Part shown: piece after piece, positions 47,383 to 57,237 of the stretch | Layout: each line of letters starts with the position of its first letter | Position numbering within the stretch: position 1 is the stretch's first letter | Source of the DNA: FEN-1219 sp963810755 | Lineage (GTDB): Bacteria; Pseudomonadota; Gammaproteobacteria; Steroidobacterales; Rariloculaceae | Assembly (NCBI GenBank): GCA_963810755.1 | Contig: CAWEOP010000004.1 | Coordinates: forward strand, 1-64,000 | Reading direction: 5' to 3' | Length of the DNA: 64,000 nt | The notes under the pieces: generated by a model | The model's database searches: none | Told to the model about the DNA's origin: nothing | The model's input: the letters and a program-made list of their open reading frames with translations, nothing else | Program-made: the position numbers and the translations under genes

Positions 47383-49383
47383 TTTCAGCTTCGGCGCCGC
47401 CCACGAGCGGCGGATCGCGGCCACGACGTGGCCGCCACATCGCCGCCGCGCTCGCCGTCGCGGGGCTTCTTGGCACGGCTCACTTGAGCGTGGCGCAACC
47501 GCAGCCCCAGGGACCGCAGCTCACGCCCAACTACCGCGAGGCCGACATTCGGGTCGTCGCCGATCAGGTGCAGCAGGTCATCGGCCGACCGATCATCATC
47601 GACCCGCGCGTCCGCGCGCAGGTCACGGTCCTGTCGAATGCACCGATGTCGCCCGACGGGTTCTACAGGCTGTTCCTCTCGACGCTAGAGGTTCACGGCT
47701 TCGTCGCGCTCGACTCGGGCGATGCGATTCAGATCGTCCCGGACGCCAACGCGCGCTTCGGGCAAGGCGACGACTACGTCACTCAAGCGATCGTGCTCGA
47801 CAACATCGGCGCCGCGCAGCTCGTTCCGATCCTTCGCCCGTTGCTGCCGCAGTCCGCGCATCTCGCCGCACATCCGCCGTCGAACGCGCTGATCGTCGCG
47901 GACCGGCCGAACAACATCGCGCGGATGATGAGCCTGATCCGCCGGATGGATCAGGCGGGCACTCAAGATATCGAGGTGATCGGGCTCGAGAACGCGTCCG
48001 CCGACGAGGTCGTCCGGATGCTGAGCTCGCTGAACCAGGCTGCGCAGGCGACAGGCGGCACGCCGCCGGTCCAAGTGATCGCGGACACGCGCACCAACAG
48101 CGTGCTGCTCTCCGGCTCGGGCGCCGCGCGCCTCCAATATCGCGCGCTGGTCGCGCACCTCGATACGCCTTCGGCACAAGGCGGCGACACGCTGGTCACC
48201 TATCTGAACTACGCCGACGCCGAGGAGCTCGCGACCAAGCTCCAAGCTCAGTTCGGAGGTACCACTGGCCGGGCAGCGCCCGCGCCCGGCGCCGAAGGAG
48301 CGGCAGGTGCCGCGACGGGTCCTGTGAGCATCTGGGCGGACGCGGGCACGAACGCGCTCGTGATCAACGCCCCGGAGCGCGTGCGCCAAGACATGCTCGC
48401 GGTCGTGAAGCAGATCGATATTCCGCGGCTCCAGGTGATGGTGGATGCGATCATCGTCGAGATCAGCGAGGAGAAGGCGGCCGAGCTCGGCGTCACGTGG
48501 ATCACGAGCGGCGGCAGCGGCTTCGGTCTGACGAACTTCACGAGCACGACGGGCGGCATCCTGCAGCTCGCCCAGGCGGCCTCGGGGGACACGCCGGACC
48601 CCGGCGTGATTAGAGACGGGGCCACCTTCGGCGTCGGCAAGGTGAGCGACACCGGAACGAGCTGGGCGGCGGTGCTGTCCGCGCTGCACGGCGACGCCGA
48701 CACGAATATCGTCTCGACCCCGCATATCGTCACGCTCGACAACGAGGAAGCGGAGATCAAAGTAGGCCAAGAGGTGCCGTTCCTCACCGGGCAGTACTCG
48801 AGCACCGGCAACGGCAACAACGGCAACGTGAACCCCTTCCAGACGATTCAGCGCGAGGAAGTCGGCACGAGCCTGAAGATCACGCCGCAGATCAACGAAG
48901 GCAGCGGAGTGAAGCTCACGATCGAGCAGGAGACGTCTAGCTTGAGCCAGGGAGCCTCGGGCGCCGTCGACCTCGTCACGAACACCCGCACGATCACGAC
49001 TTCGGTGTTCGTGAACGACGGCGACATCCTGGTGCTCGGCGGCCTGATGGACGATCAGCTGCGCCAAGGCGAGCAGCGCGTGCCGGGCCTCGGCCGAATC
49101 CCCGGGCTCGGCTGGCTGTTCCGCGCGCGCAAGACCGAGCACACCAAGACCAACCTCATGGTCTTCATCCGCCCGACGATCCTGCGCAACGCGGAGGACG
49201 CGCGCTTTCAGACGGGCCAAAAGTATCGGTCCGTGCAGGACCTGCAGCGCGAGCTGGGCAACGACAAGGTTCGACTATTGAAGGACGAGCCGCGACCAAT
49301 CGTTACCCCCGCTGCCGCCCGGCCCCGAAGAGACCCCCGTGCCGCCCACGGAAGGACTGCCGGATGGCGGCCAACCTCAATAG
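47379..49383 (+). CDS. gspD: type II secretion system secretin GspD, frameshift near the 3' end
   Basis: The secretin monomer has a signal peptide (to about residue 40), N0-N3 domains (TPNYREADIRVVADQVQQVI; VIGLENASADEVVRMLSSLN), and the secretin pore domain (VDAIIVEISEEKAAELGVTW, VGQEVPFLTGQYSSTGNGNN, VPGLGRIPGLGWLFRARKTE). The frame as read runs on to 49469, ending in arginine-rich nonsense that overlaps gspE by 106 bases. Treating one C of the C5 run at 49306-49310 as surplus gives instead the natural end PLPPGPEETPVPPTEGLPDG at TAG 49381-49383. The gspE overlap is then only 20 bases. The homopolymer makes a sequencing error likely. Confidence 0.93.
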
Positions 49384-50872
49384 CGACACGGCGCCGCTCG
49401 CTCCGGTCAGGCTGGAGCCGGAGATCCGAAACCTGCCGTTCGCGTTCGCGAAACGCAACGGCGTGCTGATTCAAGAGATCAAGGACGGAGTGCCGCACGC
49501 GATCTATCGCGCCGGCACGCCGCCGCTGATCCTCGCCGAGGTCCGGCGCTTCGCGGGCGGCCCCGTCACGTTCACGGAGGTGGACGCCCAGACTTTCGAC
49601 GGTCGCCTGCAGGCCGCCTATGAAAGCGGCGCGGCGATGACGATGGTCGAGGGGCTCGACGACGAGACCGACTTGTTCGCGGTCGCGCAGCAGCTGCCCG
49701 AGCCGTCGGACCTCATCGACAGCGACGACGAGGCGCCGATCATTCGCCTGATCAACGCCTTGCTGACGCAGGCGGTCAAGGACAACGCCTCCGACATCCA
49801 CATCGAGCCTTACGAGAACCGCATGACGGTGCGATTCCGCATCGACGGCGTGCTGCGCGAGGTGCTGCAATCGAAGCGCGCGGTGGCTCCGATCGTCGTA
49901 TCGCGCATCAAGGTCATGTCGAAGCTCGACATCGCCGAGAAGCGCCTGCCGCAGGACGGCCGCATCTCGCTGCGCATCGCGGGCCGCGCCGTCGACGTTC
50001 GCGTATCGACGATTCCGTCCGGCCACGGCGAGCGAGTCGTGCTGCGCTTGCTCGACAAGCAAGCCGGCCGCCTCACGCTCACGAACCTCGGCATGTGCGA
50101 CGCGGACCAGACCGTCATGCACGAGCTCGTGCATCGGCCGCACGGGATTCTGCTCGTAACGGGGCCCACCGGCTCGGGTAAGACGACGACGCTGTACGCG
50201 GCGCTGGAGCGCATCAACGACTTGAGCCGCAACATCCTCACCGTCGAGGACCCGATCGAGTACCACATCGACGGCATCGGCCAGACCCAGGTGAATACCA
50301 AGGTCGAGATGACGTTCGCGCGGGGGCTCCGCGCGATCCTGCGCCAAGATCCCGACGTCGTGATGGTCGGCGAGATCCGCGACCTCGAGACGGCCGAGAT
50401 CGCCGTGCAGGCGAGCTTGACGGGTCATCTCGTGCTCTCGACGCTGCACACGAATACCGCCGTCGGCGCCGTCACGCGCCTGCGCGACATGGGCGTCGAG
50501 CCGTTCCTGCTGTCTTCGAGCCTGATCGGCGTGCTCGCCCAGCGCCTGGTGCGCGTGCTCGATCCGGCCACGCGCGTGGCATATCGCGCCAGCGAATACG
50601 AGAGCAAGCTGCTCAACGCGGACCCCGCGAACCCGCCGACGCTGTACCGAGCGCCTGCCGACGATCAGGGCTACTCGGGCCGCACGGGCATCTACGAGCT
50701 CGTCCAGGTCGACAACACGATGCGCACGATGATTCACGACGGCGCCGGCGAGCATGAGCTCGAGCGCTACGCTCGCACGCTCGGCCCGAGCATCCGTGAG
50801 GACGGTATCCGCAAGATCCTCGCGGGTGAGACCACTCTCGAGGAGGTCGTCAGAGTCACTCGGGCGGACTGA
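49364..50872 (+). CDS. gspE: type II secretion ATPase GspE, lacking the zinc tetracysteine motif
   Basis: This 502-residue ATPase powers pseudopilus assembly. Seen are Walker A LLVTGPTGSGKTTTLYAALE, the Asp box ILTVEDPIEYHIDGIGQTQV, Walker B RQDPDVVMVGEIRDLETAEI and the His box LTGHLVLSTLHTNTAVGAVT. Where most GspE proteins have two CxxC pairs binding zinc, this one reads RVLDPATRVAYR and LYRAPADDQGYSGRTGIYEL, with no cysteines, so the zinc module is lost. The stop TGA overlaps the gspF ATG. It lies between gspD and gspF as usual. Confidence 0.96.
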   Translation: MAANLNSDTAPLAPVRLEPEIRNLPFAFAKRNGVLIQEIKDGVPHAIYRAGTPPLILAEVRRFAGGPVTFTEVDAQTFDGRLQAAYESGAAMTMVEGLDDETDLFAVAQQLPEPSDLIDSDDEAPIIRLINALLTQAVKDNASDIHIEPYENRMTVRFRIDGVLREVLQSKRAVAPIVVSRIKVMSKLDIAEKRLPQDGRISLRIAGRAVDVRVSTIPSGHGERVVLRLLDKQAGRLTLTNLGMCDADQTVMHELVHRPHGILLVTGPTGSGKTTTLYAALERINDLSRNILTVEDPIEYHIDGIGQTQVNTKVEMTFARGLRAILRQDPDVVMVGEIRDLETAEIAVQASLTGHLVLSTLHTNTAVGAVTRLRDMGVEPFLLSSSLIGVLAQRLVRVLDPATRVAYRASEYESKLLNADPANPPTLYRAPADDQGYSGRTGIYELVQVDNTMRTMIHDGAGEHELERYARTLGPSIREDGIRKILAGETTLEEVVRVTRAD

Positions 50873-52089
50873 TGGGTGCCTATCAGTACGTTGCGGTGGA
50901 CGGCGGCGGCAAAGAGCACCGCGGAACGCTCGAGGGCGACACGCCGCGGCATGTCCGCCAGCTCCTGCGCGAACGGCAGCTGCATCCCGTCGAGGTCGCC
51001 GAGGTCGAGGCGCGCGAACGCAAGGCCCATCAGCGCCAATTCTCTTTCGGCGGCGGCATTTCAGGTCTCGATCTCGCGCTGCTGACGCGACAGCTCGCCA
51101 CGCTCGTCAAAGCAGGCCTGCCGCTCGACGAGGCGCTGTTCGCCGTGAGCGAGCACACGGAGAAGGCGCGCCTCAAGAGCATCGTGCTCGGAGTCCGCGC
51201 GAAGGTGGTCGAGGGCCATTCCCTCGCAGCGGGGCTCGAAGACTTCCCGCGCGCGTTCCCCGTGGTCTACCGAGCGACGGTCTCGGCCGGCGAGCAGGCG
51301 GGCCAGCTCGACACAGTGCTCCAACGGCTAGCGGAATACACCGAATCGCGCCACAGCCTGCGGCAAAAAATCCTCCAGGCGATGATCTATCCGATCGTGC
51401 TGACCCTGATCGCCGTGTTCATCGTCACTCTGATGCTCGTTTACGTCGTTCCGAAGGTCGTCGGCGTGTTCGAGACCACAGGCCAACAGCTGCCGCTCCT
51501 CACCCGTGCGCTCATCGCCCTATCGAGCTTCATTCAGAACTGGTGGTTCCTGATCATCGGAGCGATCGGGCTTGCGATCGCGGCGTTCGTGCAGGCTCTG
51601 AAGAATGAGGCGACGCGCCGCCGTCTGCATAGGTGGCTGCTGAAGACTCCCCTCTTCGGCCGCGTGACGCGCGGCTTGAACACAGCGCGATTTACGCGAA
51701 CCCTGAGCATCCTCACGTCGAGCGGCGTCCCCGCGCTCGAGGCGCTGCGGATCAGCGCATCGGTGATTGCGAACCTTCCTATGCGCGAAGCGGTCGACGA
51801 AGCCGCCGTGCGCGTGCGCGAGGGCGGCGCGATCGGCAGATCGCTCGCACAGTCGAAGTTGTTCCCGGCAATGAGCATCCATCTGATTTCGAGCGGTGAG
51901 GCGAGCGGCGAGCTCGACGAGATGCTCGAACGTACTGCGAATCATCAAGAGAGCGAGATGGATAGTCTCCTCTCGACGATGCTGAGCGTGCTCGAGCCTC
52001 TTCTGATCGTCGTGATGGGTCTCGTGGTGCTCACGATAGTCATGGCGATTTTGTTACCGATCTTCCAAATCAACCAGCTCGTCCGTTAG
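50872..52089 (+). CDS. gspF: type II secretion system inner membrane protein GspF
   Basis: This 405-residue platform protein has two repeats of the T2SSF domain (about 70-190 and 275-395) and three transmembrane helices (PIVLTLIAVFIVTLMLVYVV; WWFLIIGAIGLAIAAFVQAL; ILLPIF near the end). Typical motifs are LTRQLATLVKAGLPLDEALF and TRTLSILTSSGVPALEALRI. It is translationally coupled to gspE. No pseudopilin gene (gspG) follows, so the rest of the system lies elsewhere. Confidence 0.96.
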   Translation: MGAYQYVAVDGGGKEHRGTLEGDTPRHVRQLLRERQLHPVEVAEVEARERKAHQRQFSFGGGISGLDLALLTRQLATLVKAGLPLDEALFAVSEHTEKARLKSIVLGVRAKVVEGHSLAAGLEDFPRAFPVVYRATVSAGEQAGQLDTVLQRLAEYTESRHSLRQKILQAMIYPIVLTLIAVFIVTLMLVYVVPKVVGVFETTGQQLPLLTRALIALSSFIQNWWFLIIGAIGLAIAAFVQALKNEATRRRLHRWLLKTPLFGRVTRGLNTARFTRTLSILTSSGVPALEALRISASVIANLPMREAVDEAAVRVREGGAIGRSLAQSKLFPAMSIHLISSGEASGELDEMLERTANHQESEMDSLLSTMLSVLEPLLIVVMGLVVLTIVMAILLPIFQINQLVR

Positions 52090-52159
52090 CGCAAACTCGC
52101 GCGGCGCAAGGCGTCTTTCCCCCATTTGTGCTTGGGTTCACAAGTCGTTCCCAGGGGTA

Positions 52160-52188
52160 TTGCAAAAAGTTCGGCTGCGGGTTTATAA
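52160..52188 (+). promoter_or_regulatory. candidate promoter for the small acidic protein gene
   Basis: TTGCAA (52160-52165) and TTATAA (52183-52188) are separated by 17 bases, about 50 bases before ATG 52237. A short inverted repeat TTGTG-N8-CACAA lies just upstream, ending about 15 bases before the -35. Confidence 0.45.
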
Positions 52189-52236
52189 AGCGCCGACTGT
52201 GATCCACCGATTCACCGACTCACCTGGAGGGGAGGA

Positions 52237-52512
52237 ATGAAGCTCAAAGAGTCGGAAGAGGAAGAAGATCTCGAGGAAGAAGCCGAAGAGGAAGAGGCCG
52301 AAGCGGAGGAAAGCGAGCCCGTTGCGGTCGAAACTGATAACGTCGGCGATCCGTCCGTAGAGATCAACGTCGAAGAGCTCATCCACGACCTCGAGGTCGA
52401 AAGTATGAGTGCGGCCGGCAAAGAGCAGGCCGCGAAGCGTCGGCTCGAAGAGTTGATGGAGCAAAAGCGCGCGAAGCGCGATCTCGAGGACTTCGACGAC
52501 TACGAAGTCTGA
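52237..52512 (+). CDS. small, very acidic protein (PA3496-like)
   Basis: This 91-residue protein has an N-terminal run of Glu/Asp (residues 4-30) and a C-terminal helix ending AAKRRLEELMEQKRAKRDLE-DFDDYEV. That basic/acidic helix resembles the PA3496-type small proteins of Pseudomonas, named putative envelope integrity proteins. The ribosome site GGAGGGGAGGA is strong and a promoter lies upstream, so it is a real gene. There is no signal or transmembrane segment. Function is unproven. It converges with dnaE2. Confidence 0.75.
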   Translation: MKLKESEEEEDLEEEAEEEEAEAEESEPVAVETDNVGDPSVEINVEELIHDLEVESMSAAGKEQAAKRRLEELMEQKRAKRDLEDFDDYEV

Positions 52513-52564
52513 GCGCTGCGGCGCTCGCAACCAGCCCTAGCGAACCTGCGCGGCGAAAGACACG

Positions 52565-55500
52565 TCAGTGAAAATCGCGCGATCGTGTGACGAGACACCC
52601 AAGCAAGCCGCTGTGATCGAAGAGCCGCTCCGCGATCACGTGTAAAACGGCGCCTTCCTTCTGCACCTTGCCCACGACGCCCATGAGTGCCGCCCCCGCC
52701 GCGATCCGCCGCGCGCTCTGAGCGAGGCTGTCCCAAACGACGAGGTTCAGATAACCCGTCTCGTCCTCGAGCGTGACGAACATCACCCCGGCCGCGCTCG
52801 ACGGCCGCTGGCGCGTGATCACGAGCCCGGCCGCACGGACTCTCGTGCCATGCGTGAGCTCAGCCACCTCCCGGGCGCTGCGCACGTGCAGCTCCCCGAG
52901 CCGATCCCGCAGCAAGGCTAGCGGATGGCGGCCGAGCGTGAGGCCCAAATGGCGGTAGTCCGCGGCGATGTCCTCGCTCTCGGTGGGGCGTCGCAGCATC
53001 GGCAAGCCCTCCGTGAAGCGCATCGAAGTGAACAACTCCGTGGGCCTTTCCAGACCCGCGACCTCCCAGCGCGCTCGATGGCGGTTGCTCGCGAGCGCCT
53101 TGAACGCACCGGCCGAAGCGAGCGCACCGAGGTCCTTCGAGCCGAGCGCGGCACGCTCGGCTACGTCGCGTATCGCGCTGAACGTGCCCGCGGCGCGAGC
53201 TGCGACCAATCTCTGGCCGCCGTCAGCCGACAAGCCCTTGACGCTGTGCAGCCCAAGCCGCAGCGCGGGGTAGCCGTCGTCGTTGCGCCGTTCGAGCGTG
53301 GAATCCCAGTCGCTGCGGTTCACATCCACGGACCGTACCTCGACGCCGTGCTCGCGCGCGTTGCGCACCAATTGCTGCGGCGCGTAAAAACCCATCGGCT
53401 GGCTGTTGAGCAGTGCGCAGCAAAACGCCGCGGGTTCGTGGTGCTTCAGCCATGCGGACACATAGACGAGCAGCGCGAAGCTCGCCGCATGCGACTCCGG
53501 GAATCCGTATTCGCCGAATCCTTTGATCTGGTTGAAGATGCGAGTCGCGAACTCGCGCTCGTAATTGCGCGAGAGCATGCCATCGATCAGGCGCCGCTCG
53601 AAACGCTCGAGATCGCCATTGCGCCGCCACGAAGCCATCGCGCGGCGCAGCTGGTCCGCCTCGCCCGCGGTGAATCCGGCCGCGACCATCGCGAGGTGCA
53701 TCACCTGCTCCTGAAAGATCGGCACGCCGAGAGTGCGCTCGAGCACTGCGCGCACGGCGTCGCTCGGATAAGTGACTTTCTCCTCACCTGAACGCCGCCG
53801 CAAATACGGATGAACCATATCGCCTTGAATCGGGCCCGGGCGAATGATCGCGACCTCGATCACCAAGTCGTAATAACTTTTCGGTTTGAGACGCGGCAGC
53901 ATCGCCATTTGTGCGCGAGACTCGATCTGGAACACGCCCATCGTGTCGGCACGCGAGATCATGCCGTAGACCTGCTCGTCGTTCTGCGGCACGGTCGCGA
54001 TCGTATGCTTGGGTCCGCCGAAGCCTTCGATCAGCGCAAAGCAGCGGCGGATCGCGCTCAACATACCGAGCCCTAGCACGTCGACCTTGAGCAAGCCGAG
54101 CTCCTCGAGATCGTCCTTGTCCCATTGGATGACGGTTCGCTCGGGCATCGCCGCGTTCTCGACCGGCACGAGCTCGTCGAGTGCGCGCTCGGCGATCACG
54201 AAGCCACCGACGTGCTGCGACAGATGACGCGGGAACCCGATCAGCTCATCCACTAGGCGGAGCCACCGTCGCACCTTCACGCTGCCTGGATCGAAGCCCG
54301 CTTCGGTGATCCGTTGCCTCTCTATCGCAGCACCCTCCCACCACTGCATGGAGCGCGCGACCATGGCAACTTGCAGATCGTCCAATCCCAACGCTTTACC
54401 CACGTCGCGGATCGCGCTGCGCGGCCGGTACGAGATCACGGTGGCCGCGAGCGCGGCGCGCTCGCGCGAATACTTGCTGTAAATGTATTGAATGACCTCT
54501 TCGCGGCGCTCGTGCTCGAAATCCACGTCGATGTCGGGAGGCTCGTTGCGCTCCTTCGAGATGAACCTCTCGACGAGAGTCTGCATGAGCGCGGGATCGA
54601 CCTCCGTAATACCGAGGCAAAAACAGACTGCGGAATTGGCCGCCGATCCCCTCCCCTGGCACAAGATGCCTTTGCTGCGCGCGTGGCAGACGATGTCGTG
54701 CACCGTGAGAAAGAAAGCTTCGTAGCGCAAGTCCGCGATCAATCGGAGCTCGTGCTCGATGCCCTGCAGCACCTTTTGCGGCGCACCGCCGGGCCAACGC
54801 CAGTCACGGCCTAGCTCCGTCAAATGCCGGAGGTGGGTCGTCGGCGTCTCGCCCTCGGGCACGAGCTCGTGCGGGTATTCGTAACGCAGCTCGTCGAGCG
54901 AGAACTCCACACGCTCGAGTATCGCAAGCGTCTCGCGCAGCAGCTCCGCAGGGTACCGGCGTGCGAGCTCGGCGAGCGGTCGCAAGCAACGCTCCGCGTT
55001 CGGCCGCAGCTCGTAACCGAGCTTATCGATCGGCATCTTGAGACGAATCGCGGTCAGCGTGTCCTGCAACATGCGGCGGGCGCGGCAATGCATGTGGACG
55101 TTGCCGGCGGCGACGAGAGGCATGCCGAGCTCCGCGCCGGCGGCTCGCCATTCCTGGAGCAAGCGCCGTTCGTTGCCGCCTCGCAAGAGCTCCGCTGCGA
55201 GCCAAACTCGGGTTCCGAATCGCTCGCGCAGCCAGCGGCCGGTCGTGAGCAGCGACGCGCGCTCGACGTAATGCTCATCGGGAATCCAGAGCAACGCGCA
55301 CTTGGAATCCGCAATGCATTCGACGAAATCCTCGCGGCTCGCTCGATAGGAACCCTTGTCGGCTGCGCGCCGCGCGCGGCTGATCAACCGGCACAGCGCG
55401 GCATAGGAGCCTCGGTCGACGGCGAGCACGACGACCTTGAGCTCGTCGGGAAACGCGAGCTCGCTGCCCACTACGAGCTTGAGGTTGGCCGCTTTCGCGG

Positions 55501-55678
55501 CGGTATGCGCGCGGACGATGCCCGCGACTGAGCATTCGTCGGTGAGAGCGAGCCCGGCATAGCCCAGCTCGGCGGCTGTCGTCACGAGCTCGGAAGGGTG
55601 TGAAGCCCCGCGCAGGAACGAGAAATTGCTGATGCAGTGAAGCTCGGCGTATTGCTGCGCTGCTCGAGTCGAAGGCAT
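52565..55678 (-). CDS. dnaE2: error-prone DNA polymerase DnaE2 (ImuC)
   Basis: ATG 55678 (MPSTRAAQQYAELHCISNFS) gives 1037 residues. The PHP domain starts with FSFLRGASHPSELVTTAAEL. The palm carries the family aspartates in RNEPPDIDVDFEHERREEVI and ILCQGRGSAANSAVCFCLGI. The (HhH)2 and OB-fold (TRVRAAGLVITRQRPSSAAG) are at the C-terminus. It lacks the DnaE beta/tau-binding extension, as expected for DnaE2. It performs translesion synthesis with ImuA and ImuB. It is last in the lexA-imuA-imuB-dnaE2 operon, starting 17 bases after the imuB stop. Confidence 0.96.
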   Translation of the reverse strand: MPSTRAAQQYAELHCISNFSFLRGASHPSELVTTAAELGYAGLALTDECSVAGIVRAHTAAKAANLKLVVGSELAFPDELKVVVLAVDRGSYAALCRLISRARRAADKGSYRASREDFVECIADSKCALLWIPDEHYVERASLLTTGRWLRERFGTRVWLAAELLRGGNERRLLQEWRAAGAELGMPLVAAGNVHMHCRARRMLQDTLTAIRLKMPIDKLGYELRPNAERCLRPLAELARRYPAELLRETLAILERVEFSLDELRYEYPHELVPEGETPTTHLRHLTELGRDWRWPGGAPQKVLQGIEHELRLIADLRYEAFFLTVHDIVCHARSKGILCQGRGSAANSAVCFCLGITEVDPALMQTLVERFISKERNEPPDIDVDFEHERREEVIQYIYSKYSRERAALAATVISYRPRSAIRDVGKALGLDDLQVAMVARSMQWWEGAAIERQRITEAGFDPGSVKVRRWLRLVDELIGFPRHLSQHVGGFVIAERALDELVPVENAAMPERTVIQWDKDDLEELGLLKVDVLGLGMLSAIRRCFALIEGFGGPKHTIATVPQNDEQVYGMISRADTMGVFQIESRAQMAMLPRLKPKSYYDLVIEVAIIRPGPIQGDMVHPYLRRRSGEEKVTYPSDAVRAVLERTLGVPIFQEQVMHLAMVAAGFTAGEADQLRRAMASWRRNGDLERFERRLIDGMLSRNYEREFATRIFNQIKGFGEYGFPESHAASFALLVYVSAWLKHHEPAAFCCALLNSQPMGFYAPQQLVRNAREHGVEVRSVDVNRSDWDSTLERRNDDGYPALRLGLHSVKGLSADGGQRLVAARAAGTFSAIRDVAERAALGSKDLGALASAGAFKALASNRHRARWEVAGLERPTELFTSMRFTEGLPMLRRPTESEDIAADYRHLGLTLGRHPLALLRDRLGELHVRSAREVAELTHGTRVRAAGLVITRQRPSSAAGVMFVTLEDETGYLNLVVWDSLAQSARRIAAGAALMGVVGKVQKEGAVLHVIAERLFDHSGLLGCLVTRSRDFH

Positions 55679-55695
55679 TGGCGTGCCGCTCACCT

Positions 55696-57231
55696 TCAAC
55701 CGAACAAACCGTGCAAGTGCCAATCGCGGCTGTGCCGATCTTTGAAGATCCACAAGCGCTGACCGCGCGAGCTCACGGCTGTGTAGTAGTCTCTGCCGAC
55801 ATCCCGCTCGTCCCACCAGCCGCTTTCGATGCGTTCAGGACCTTCGCGGCACTCGAGCGTGCCTACGTAGTAGCGTCGCGCTTCGCCCGACGAGAGCGGT
55901 AACGGGGACGGCAATAGCCACAACGGCCGGGTGTGCGACCAGGGCGACGGCACCGCCGCCGCTTGCGGAGCGCCTGCCAATGGCCCCACCGACGATTTTG
56001 ACCATGCGAATTCGGGGCGATGTTCCGCGATCAAAGCCATACCGTACACGGCAGCCAATCCGAGACGCCCTCGCAACCGCTCGAGCAGCACATGCGTCAG
56101 CGTCTCGACCGGCGTCTTGTCGAACAAATCCATGCGTAATGCACTGACCGTCCGCAACGTGCCGGTGCTTAGGCGCAAGCCGATTGCCGGCGCAGGCAGG
56201 ACGATTCGCTCCAACCGATCGCGCAACACGCTCGCCAGACGACCGCGCTCGTGGGTCGCATCGACCCAATCGAAGCTCTCGCAAGTCGGCGGGTGTTGCA
56301 GATGCTCGAAAACGATCTTCATGCTGCGAACTTGGGCCTGCCGCCGGCGCAGATCCGCGATCAAGCGGTCGAGCATGTGCTCGACCGCCGCCATGAAAAC
56401 CGCGGCGTCCGAGCTCTCGTGATTGAACTCACGCGCGTCGCTCCAATGCTCGGGGGGCGTGAACTCGGTGCGCAAATCGAAGCGCCGCCCGAGCGCACGA
56501 TCGAGGTCTGCCAAATAGATGGGGCCAGCCCTGCGCGCGAATCCATCACGCGGCAATCGCAAGCAATCGCCGATCGTGCGAGCTCCGAGATCCGTGAGCA
56601 ACGATTGAATTTCGAACGGCCAATGCGTGACGCGCAGCGGCAGCGAGCCCAAGTGGGCGCTCAATGCAGCGGGCGACAACACGTCCTCGCTCGCATTACG
56701 AGCGAGCCATAAAGCGGCCAACGGCGTAGGCGCGACGCACAGACGACGAGACCAGTGCGCGATTTTCTCTTCGAGCTTTTGCTTGATCGCCGTGAGGCTA
56801 TGGAAGAGCTTGATGCTCCCCGAGACCTCAAGCAGCAGGGTTTCGGGCGGCTCGATGCTCACCGTGGGGGTGAGCGTCTGCGTCCATGCAGCCAACGATT
56901 CGAGATGCGCGCGCTCGATGCGAGGTGAGCGTTCGAGCACTTTCAGTGAGGCTGCGAGCGCGAGTGCCGCATTCAACTTGCTGCCGCGCGTGATACCCAA
57001 CTCGCGCGCTTGGTCGTTGGCCGCGACGACGTAGACTTGGCCTTCCAGCGGCTCTACGACGACCGCGGGCTCGTGCGCGACCGGACCTTGCAACGCATCG
57101 AAAGATAAATTCGGCAGGCAGACGGCCATCCACAATTGCGCCTTCGCGAGCGCCGGTCCGCACTCGTGACTCGGCGCGGGAAGCGCTGCTTCCCGAAAGA
57201 CGAGATCGAGGGACTGCGATGGCCGCGGCAT
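55696..57231 (-). CDS. imuB: ImuB, Y-family polymerase-like mutasome protein
   Basis: This 511-residue protein is related to DinB/UmuC: LWMAVCLPNLSFDALQGPVA at the palm start and SKLNAALALAASLKVLERSP. The catalytic acidic residues of true Y polymerases are absent (LPNLSFDAL replaces the DxD metal site), so it acts as a non-catalytic adaptor binding beta clamp, ImuA and DnaE2. The C-terminal part includes YYTAVSSRGQRLWIFKDRHS and ends DWHLHGLFG, typical of ImuB. A QLxLF-type clamp motif was not clearly spotted. It starts 6 bases after the imuA stop. Confidence 0.94.
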   Translation of the reverse strand: MPRPSQSLDLVFREAALPAPSHECGPALAKAQLWMAVCLPNLSFDALQGPVAHEPAVVVEPLEGQVYVVAANDQARELGITRGSKLNAALALAASLKVLERSPRIERAHLESLAAWTQTLTPTVSIEPPETLLLEVSGSIKLFHSLTAIKQKLEEKIAHWSRRLCVAPTPLAALWLARNASEDVLSPAALSAHLGSLPLRVTHWPFEIQSLLTDLGARTIGDCLRLPRDGFARRAGPIYLADLDRALGRRFDLRTEFTPPEHWSDAREFNHESSDAAVFMAAVEHMLDRLIADLRRRQAQVRSMKIVFEHLQHPPTCESFDWVDATHERGRLASVLRDRLERIVLPAPAIGLRLSTGTLRTVSALRMDLFDKTPVETLTHVLLERLRGRLGLAAVYGMALIAEHRPEFAWSKSSVGPLAGAPQAAAVPSPWSHTRPLWLLPSPLPLSSGEARRYYVGTLECREGPERIESGWWDERDVGRDYYTAVSSRGQRLWIFKDRHSRDWHLHGLFG

Positions 57232-57237
57232 GAGGCA

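Noticed and set aside
49300..49469. The arginine-rich C-terminus of GspD as read to 49469.
   Set aside because: It overlaps gspE by 106 bases and is unlike any secretin tail; one surplus C in a C5 run restores a plausible acidic/proline end at 49383.
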